Below, piece after piece: positions 6,152 to 9,935 of a stretch of 9,935 bases of DNA (position 1 is the first letter of the stretch; each line of letters opens with the position of its first letter). Source of the stretch: Flammeovirgaceae bacterium UBA2786. GTDB lineage: Bacteria; Bacteroidota; Bacteroidia; Cytophagales; Cyclobacteriaceae. The position numbers were made by a program, and so were the translations under genes. The DNA lies in assembly GCA_002352225.1 (NCBI GenBank), contig DEIA01000035.1, positions 1 through 9,935 on the forward strand, given 5' to 3'. Below the pieces are notes generated by a model that was not told the DNA's origin, ran no database searches, and saw only the letters and a list, made by a program, of their open reading frames with translations.

Positions 6152-6590
6152 ATGGATATTGACTCTTATCACTATAATGGAGTTATGTTCATGCAAACAT
6201 ACTAAGGAACCAGCAATTAACACGTATATCACAAAGCTTGGCATCCCTCAAGTTTATAAATTATATTTAATAATACCCCAAAATGCCTGCGGTTCTTGTG
6301 TTGAAAGTACTTTGGAAATCATTAGAAAGGAGAATAAGAATTTGTCAGTATGTTTAATAGTTCTGGCTGATAATATGAGGTTGGCGAAGTATCAATTTGG
6401 TGATATTCTTAAAGAAAGAACTTTTTATGATTCAAGTTATCTATATCATCAAGTTGAGATATCTATTGATTATCCAACTTATTTTTTAATGGATAAGTCT
6501 TTTCAAGTTATAAAAGAAGGAAGTGTCTCTGCGAAAAATAAAAAACAGCAAATTGATCAACTAAAATTAATTATTAGTAGTGAGTTGTAA
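6129..6590 (+). CDS. Thioredoxin-fold lipoprotein with CGSC motif
   Basis: A 153 aa small envelope protein. A hydrophobic N-terminus leads to a lipobox-like ELCSC (Cys22). Residues 45-57 read LYLIIPQNACGSC, a strand followed by a CxxC redox motif (Cys54, Cys57) at the start of a helix, as in thioredoxin-fold proteins. YPTYFLMD at 115-122 supplies the cis-proline loop (Pro116) and the next strand. The core is short but complete in outline. The fold suggests disulfide oxidation, reduction or exchange on the envelope side of the inner membrane. ATG 6129 gives the best signal; a TTG at 6099 would lengthen the overlap with the preceding gene. In a module with a four-Cys secreted peptide, the peptide is the obvious candidate substrate, but this is inference. 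The end overlaps the kinase-like gene by 11 bases. Confidence 0.72.
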   Translation: MNQRCCHRWILTLITIMELCSCKHTKEPAINTYITKLGIPQVYKLYLIIPQNACGSCVESTLEIIRKENKNLSVCLIVLADNMRLAKYQFGDILKERTFYDSSYLYHQVEISIDYPTYFLMDKSFQVIKEGSVSAKNKKQQIDQLKLIISSEL

Positions 6591-7371
6591 TACAGGCCAG
6601 AGGCCAATTATTTATTTTAATGAATTTGACCAATTTTTTATAGAAAAAATTGAGGAGATGCCTGTTGAGACAAGCCTTGACCCAGATGAGATGTGTCGGA
6701 TTGTTAAAGTTTCTGGTAAAAACCTGTTTATAGTAAAATATGAATCCATTCAGCAGATTTCCGAAAGAAGCTTTAGGGTTGTCATGGAAAAAGTAAATGG
6801 TGTTGACTTGTTCAAATTTTTGACGCAGCGGAACCTATCTTACTATAGAATAAAGCTTTTGATATTTCAGATATTGAATGGCTTTAAGTGTCTTCATGGT
6901 AATAGCATACTTCATAGAGATGTATGCATAAGTAATATATTGATGGTAAAGTCACCCTTTTATCATTACCCCAAAATTTCAGATATAAACTTCTATAGAC
7001 CTTGCGATGAAAATCAAATTTTATTAGCAAACCCTGAATATTTAGATCCATGTGTAAATAAGTTTTATGATTATGATTTGAGATCAGAAATTTGGTCGAT
7101 AGGTGTGTTGCTTTATCACATATTAACAGCCAAGTGTCCTTTCGGATCACGACTCTCAGGCGATTCAGTGGAAATAATTAGAAATAATTCGGTTAACAAC
7201 GCTCCTGACCTTCGATTAATACCTTCCGAGTTTAAAGTGTTAGTAAGTCGGTGTTTGAATAAAGACAAAGAATTAAGGCCAAACGATTTAAACGAATGCG
7301 TTGCGATTTTGAGTCAGCACTTGGATTTTGTAGGAAGAACTGCTTTGAAACTTGCAACAGGTAAGTTTTAG
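6580..7371 (+). CDS. Hanks-type protein-kinase-like protein with a shortened N-lobe
   Basis: 263 aa, no signal or membrane segment, so cytoplasmic. The C-lobe is clearly that of a Ser/Thr protein kinase: VVMEKVNGVDL hinge (about 67-77), LHRDVCISN catalytic loop (Asp114, Asn119), SDIN in place of DFG (Asp135), NPEYLDP as an APE-like segment (151-157), SEIWSIGVLLYHILT (169-183, Glu where Asp is usual) and a C-terminal LRPND. The N-lobe is odd: no GxGxxG loop, and only about 48 residues from the first strand (IEKIEE) to the hinge, against nearly 80 in usual kinases. Lys53 in LFIVKYE may be the beta-3 lysine, with helix C and beta-4 missing; alternatively IVKYES is beta-4 and beta-1 to beta-3 are missing. 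The start is GTG 6580, inside the thioredoxin-like gene; a stop 12 bases upstream rules out extension. Activity is uncertain and a pseudokinase is possible. Confidence 0.78.
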   Translation: MSCNTGQRPIIYFNEFDQFFIEKIEEMPVETSLDPDEMCRIVKVSGKNLFIVKYESIQQISERSFRVVMEKVNGVDLFKFLTQRNLSYYRIKLLIFQILNGFKCLHGNSILHRDVCISNILMVKSPFYHYPKISDINFYRPCDENQILLANPEYLDPCVNKFYDYDLRSEIWSIGVLLYHILTAKCPFGSRLSGDSVEIIRNNSVNNAPDLRLIPSEFKVLVSRCLNKDKELRPNDLNECVAILSQHLDFVGRTALKLATGKF

Positions 7372-7616
7372 CTCTAGCCTCCAATTGGGGTTTCTTCTCT
7401 AATCTATGAGAATCGGTGTTGACTAAAGGGATAAGGTACTTTTTTTGGTGTGATTGTAAAGTTGGTTCAGTTATGGAGACTTAGTAACTACAAATGGACT
7501 AGTTATGAAAAGATGAAATTATTGTATTTCATGCCAGAGGGCAGAGCGTTAAAGAAAAAAATATTCTTAAAACCTGGTGTTGACGAATGTCAGTAGAAGT
7601 ATGAGAAAACTTTGGA
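7372..7616. other. Gene-free convergent spacer
   Basis: This 245-base stretch separates the kinase-like gene (+) from the efflux pump gene (-), whose stop codons face each other. I see no gene. A seven-pair hairpin (ATGAAAT 7513-7519 with ATTTCAT 7526-7532, six-base loop) is the only stem of note and is a weak candidate for a two-way terminator. GGTGTTGAC occurs twice, near 7415 and 7577, with no clear meaning. Confidence 0.5.
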
Positions 7617-9935
7617 TTAGTGCTTTGTGGTTTTGAATAGTAAGGTTGGAAGAAGTAGAGTTGTAAAGACTAAAGATATTAACAACCCGCCTATACTGCC
7701 AACAGCCAATGCAAACCAAAATACTTCTGTTTGCCCACCAATTAAAAATGGCACCAACCCTAAACAGGTAGAAAGTATTGTAAGAAAAATTGGTTTCAAT
7801 TTGCGTGTAACTATTTTAAGTATTGTACGGTTGTTGCTTCGCTTTAGCTGCACAAGATCATTAACAATAAATATAGTAGAGTTTACCACCAGGCCACCCA
7901 ACAACACAAACGCGGCATAACCGCCCTGGTCAAAATAGAAATCAAACCAGCCAAAGCTTAGAAATAACCCGATGTAAGAAGCGGGTATGGATAATATGAT
8001 ATACCAGGAAAATTTGAAGCCCTCGAACAAAATGGTGCTTAGTATAAATATGCCTGCAACCAGTAGCAGTAATAAACTATATTGGCGTTTGGTTTTGTTC
8101 CAATTAAAGCCCCACGATGTTTTTTTTGCCGTGTATCCGGCTGGTAATTGTGGAGTAATCCTATCAAGAACTTCGGTCAGGTATTTATCGCCAAACTGGA
8201 AGCTGCCATAATAATCGAACGCAACCAGGCGAATGTATTGCCTGTCTTCTTTATGAATGGCATTGGCGGTTCGCTGTTTGGTAAGTTGTGCCATGTTTGC
8301 TAATCTAAAACTTATGTTATTTACCCAAAACTGATTATGTAAGAGTTGGTACGTAGAAAACTGGTTTCCGTCAGCGGGTTGTATAAAGACTGGTAAGGGC
8401 TCGTTTTTAAACGGCAGCCTGATAGCCGGGTAATTGGTTTGGCTGCTTTGTGTTAACGCACGGGTTGCCTGAAGCGGAGTAATACCCTGCATGCCCACCG
8501 ATAGTTGATCAATTTGAAGGGTTAGCTCATCAACCGATTTTTCATTCCAGCTTAACCGCTCATTTGTATTTACTTTTTGAATTCTTTTATGAGCCAGAAG
8601 TTCCTTTGCCAACAAATCGGCCTGCTTTTCCAATTCAGGATAATTGTAGCCGCGCATTTCTACTCTGAAGTTGGGAAGGCTTTCGCCCGTGCTGTTGCTA
8701 AAACCCCGACCTACGCCATAGATACTCCATTCGGCCCCACCCAAGTCAAGCGATTGCGCAATTAGCCTGTTCTTTAATTGATAGGGTAAGGTACCGGTCT
8801 CATAAAGTTGCTGAAACGTTATTTCAATTCGGCCATATTCGCCCGAAGCTACGTGCGTTATATATTTATCAATCCCGGTAACAGTTTTCAGGTATTGCTC
8901 AATCTTTTGCAGCAATTGATCCATGTCTTTTAGTGTATGGCCATGCGGCAAGGTGGCATTTACATATAGACGGGTTTTTTCGGGCGTGCGATAACCAGAG
9001 CGTTCATATACATTGCGTACAAATAAGCGCAACGCTCCACCCAAAACTTTATCGGTATAAGGTCGTATGCTCTCCTGGTATACCTCACTGCCTATTGTCG
9101 TGTTATACCAGTTTTGCCCATCCCATTTGGCCGGTAAAAGAAACACCGGAAGTCCAAAGGATAGCACAAGAGCCGTGGCTACTGTTTTTTTATACTGATT
9201 TAAAAAGGTAATCAGCCGTGTATACCGTTTAAACCAGGTTGCCTGGGTTCGCAGATTTTTTAGGGGGAGCTTTTTCTGTTGATTTATTCGAGAGAAAAGA
9301 AGTGAGTAACAGGCTGGAACGAAGAAAATAGCTACACCTATGGAAGTAGCAAGTGTAATGGCTACTGCAATGCAAAATTCAGCCAGGTTTTGCTGGTCTT
9401 CTTCGGGTAATAGAAAAACCAACAAAAGAGCAAGTATGGTAGTTAAGCTAGCGCCTAATATGGCCGTTGAAATTTTATTTTCACTTTTCCGGTTCAGATG
9501 GTCTAACATAATAATGGCATTGTCTATTAATAAACCAAATGAAATAGTTAGTCCGGCTAATGTGTACAGGTGAATAGAAACACCCAAAAGTTTAATACTA
9601 AATAATGCGATTAATAAATTTACAACAATGCTGCTGGCTAATAGGAGTAAATTCCTTCCGTTTCTATAACTAAAAATTATAAAAAGCAGCAGAATAAGTA
9701 CCGCTAATCCCGATCGCATTAAATTCTTATTAATTTCTTTTACCAGGTATTCGGTGTCGTCAAATTCGGGTTGCAGGCTATATCCTGCAGGAAGGTTATG
9801 ACTGAGGCGGCTTATTTCCGATTTAAGGGTGTTAGCTAATGTAATACGGTTTACCGATTCATCGGCATAAATATTAATACTAACTGAATTATCTCCATTT
9901 ATACGGAAGTGTTGACGCGGTTGCGATTCTTCGAG
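7617..9935 (-). CDS. RND-family efflux pump inner-membrane subunit (5' partial)
   Basis: 772 residues are visible. The frame is open to the right edge, so the ATG at 9717-9719 is internal and roughly the first 260 residues of a ~1,030 aa AcrB-type protein are missing. These pumps use the proton gradient to drive substrates out through a periplasmic adaptor and outer-membrane channel. Visible in order: end of the first porter region (RINGDNSVSINIYAD), TM2-TM6, a short loop, TM7, the second porter and docking region, then TM8-TM12. TM4 carries GLLIDNAII, keeping one of the two AcrB aspartates (Asp407 type) with Asn at the second; the position of AcrB Lys940 in TM10 is Asn (GGLVVNSTI), as in some other HAE-type subfamilies. 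TM11 keeps KPIFLT..S..LGLVPF. The substrate cannot be told. The gene is convergent with the peptide modules and probably unrelated to them; its promoter is outside the window. Confidence 0.88.
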   Translation of the reverse strand, partial: LEESQPRQHFRINGDNSVSINIYADESVNRITLANTLKSEISRLSHNLPAGYSLQPEFDDTEYLVKEINKNLMRSGLAVLILLLFIIFSYRNGRNLLLLASSIVVNLLIALFSIKLLGVSIHLYTLAGLTISFGLLIDNAIIMLDHLNRKSENKISTAILGASLTTILALLLVFLLPEEDQQNLAEFCIAVAITLATSIGVAIFFVPACYSLLFSRINQQKKLPLKNLRTQATWFKRYTRLITFLNQYKKTVATALVLSFGLPVFLLPAKWDGQNWYNTTIGSEVYQESIRPYTDKVLGGALRLFVRNVYERSGYRTPEKTRLYVNATLPHGHTLKDMDQLLQKIEQYLKTVTGIDKYITHVASGEYGRIEITFQQLYETGTLPYQLKNRLIAQSLDLGGAEWSIYGVGRGFSNSTGESLPNFRVEMRGYNYPELEKQADLLAKELLAHKRIQKVNTNERLSWNEKSVDELTLQIDQLSVGMQGITPLQATRALTQSSQTNYPAIRLPFKNEPLPVFIQPADGNQFSTYQLLHNQFWVNNISFRLANMAQLTKQRTANAIHKEDRQYIRLVAFDYYGSFQFGDKYLTEVLDRITPQLPAGYTAKKTSWGFNWNKTKRQYSLLLLLVAGIFILSTILFEGFKFSWYIILSIPASYIGLFLSFGWFDFYFDQGGYAAFVLLGGLVVNSTIFIVNDLVQLKRSNNRTILKIVTRKLKPIFLTILSTCLGLVPFLIGGQTEVFWFALAVGSIGGLLISLVFTTLLLPTLLFKTTKH

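Noticed and set aside
7513..7596. 27-codon frame starting MKLLYF in the convergent spacer
   Set aside because: No signal core, no cysteine pattern and no leader before it, and its start lies in a small hairpin. Not a fourth peptide.
7627..9573. Several + strand open frames opposite the efflux pump gene
   Set aside because: They lie wholly antisense to a clear RND protein, and their translations have no domain or signal.
1..9935. Lanthipeptide or radical-SAM RiPP cluster as an explanation for the peptides plus kinase-like gene
   Set aside because: The peptides have Sec signals with signal peptidase I sites, not GG leaders. No LanC-type cyclase, radical SAM enzyme or peptidase-containing ABC transporter is in the window.
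1..9935. CRISPR array, tRNA, rRNA, transposase or phage genes
   Set aside because: No evenly spaced repeats with unique spacers, no tRNA-like or rRNA sequence, and no recombinase or phage protein recognised in any frame.

Overview
The window looks like chromosomal DNA of a Bacteroidota bacterium, most likely of the Cytophagales type; the order is an inference. It is A/T-rich. Starts lack Shine-Dalgarno sequences and sit behind A/T-rich stretches. A TAnnTTTG-type -7 box is visible. The genes are typical of the phylum: DUF4221-like and BF3164/TolB-like propeller lipoproteins, and a carboxypeptidase-regulatory-like lipoprotein.

Bases 1-7371 hold three tandem modules on the + strand. Each has a ~190-220 base leader with a polypyrimidine (TTTTC)n tract, then a 61-67 aa secreted Cys-rich peptide, then a ~370-386 aa lipoprotein predicted to be a beta-propeller. 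Module 1 (1-2586) has an 8-Cys peptide, a DUF4221-like lipoprotein and a carboxypeptidase-regulatory-like lipoprotein. Module 2 (2832-4489) has a 6-Cys peptide and a BF3164-like propeller gene broken by an in-frame TAA. Module 3 (4528-7371) has a 4-Cys peptide, a second DUF4221-like lipoprotein, a thioredoxin-fold lipoprotein with CGSC, and a protein-kinase-like protein with a shortened N-lobe.

The leaders of modules 2 and 3 are nearly identical up to the first codons of the peptide gene. They differ by about a dozen substitutions, all transitions by eye, and by exactly two TTTTC units. The peptides behind them share almost nothing except a Sec signal with an A-x-A-like cleavage site and an even number of cysteines. 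This resembles the NVEALA-peptide plus six-bladed-propeller lipoprotein loci of Bacteroidales, but with different peptides and an unusual leader. My working view is a multi-copy cell-envelope system of variable secreted peptides paired with propeller lipoproteins. The CGSC lipoprotein may help peptide disulfide formation, and the kinase-like protein may be a cytoplasmic partner. None of these roles is proven by the sequence.

Bases 7372-7616 are a gene-free convergent spacer. From 7617 to the right edge, on the - strand, lies most of an RND-family efflux pump inner-membrane subunit whose N-terminal part is outside the window. It appears unrelated to the peptide modules.
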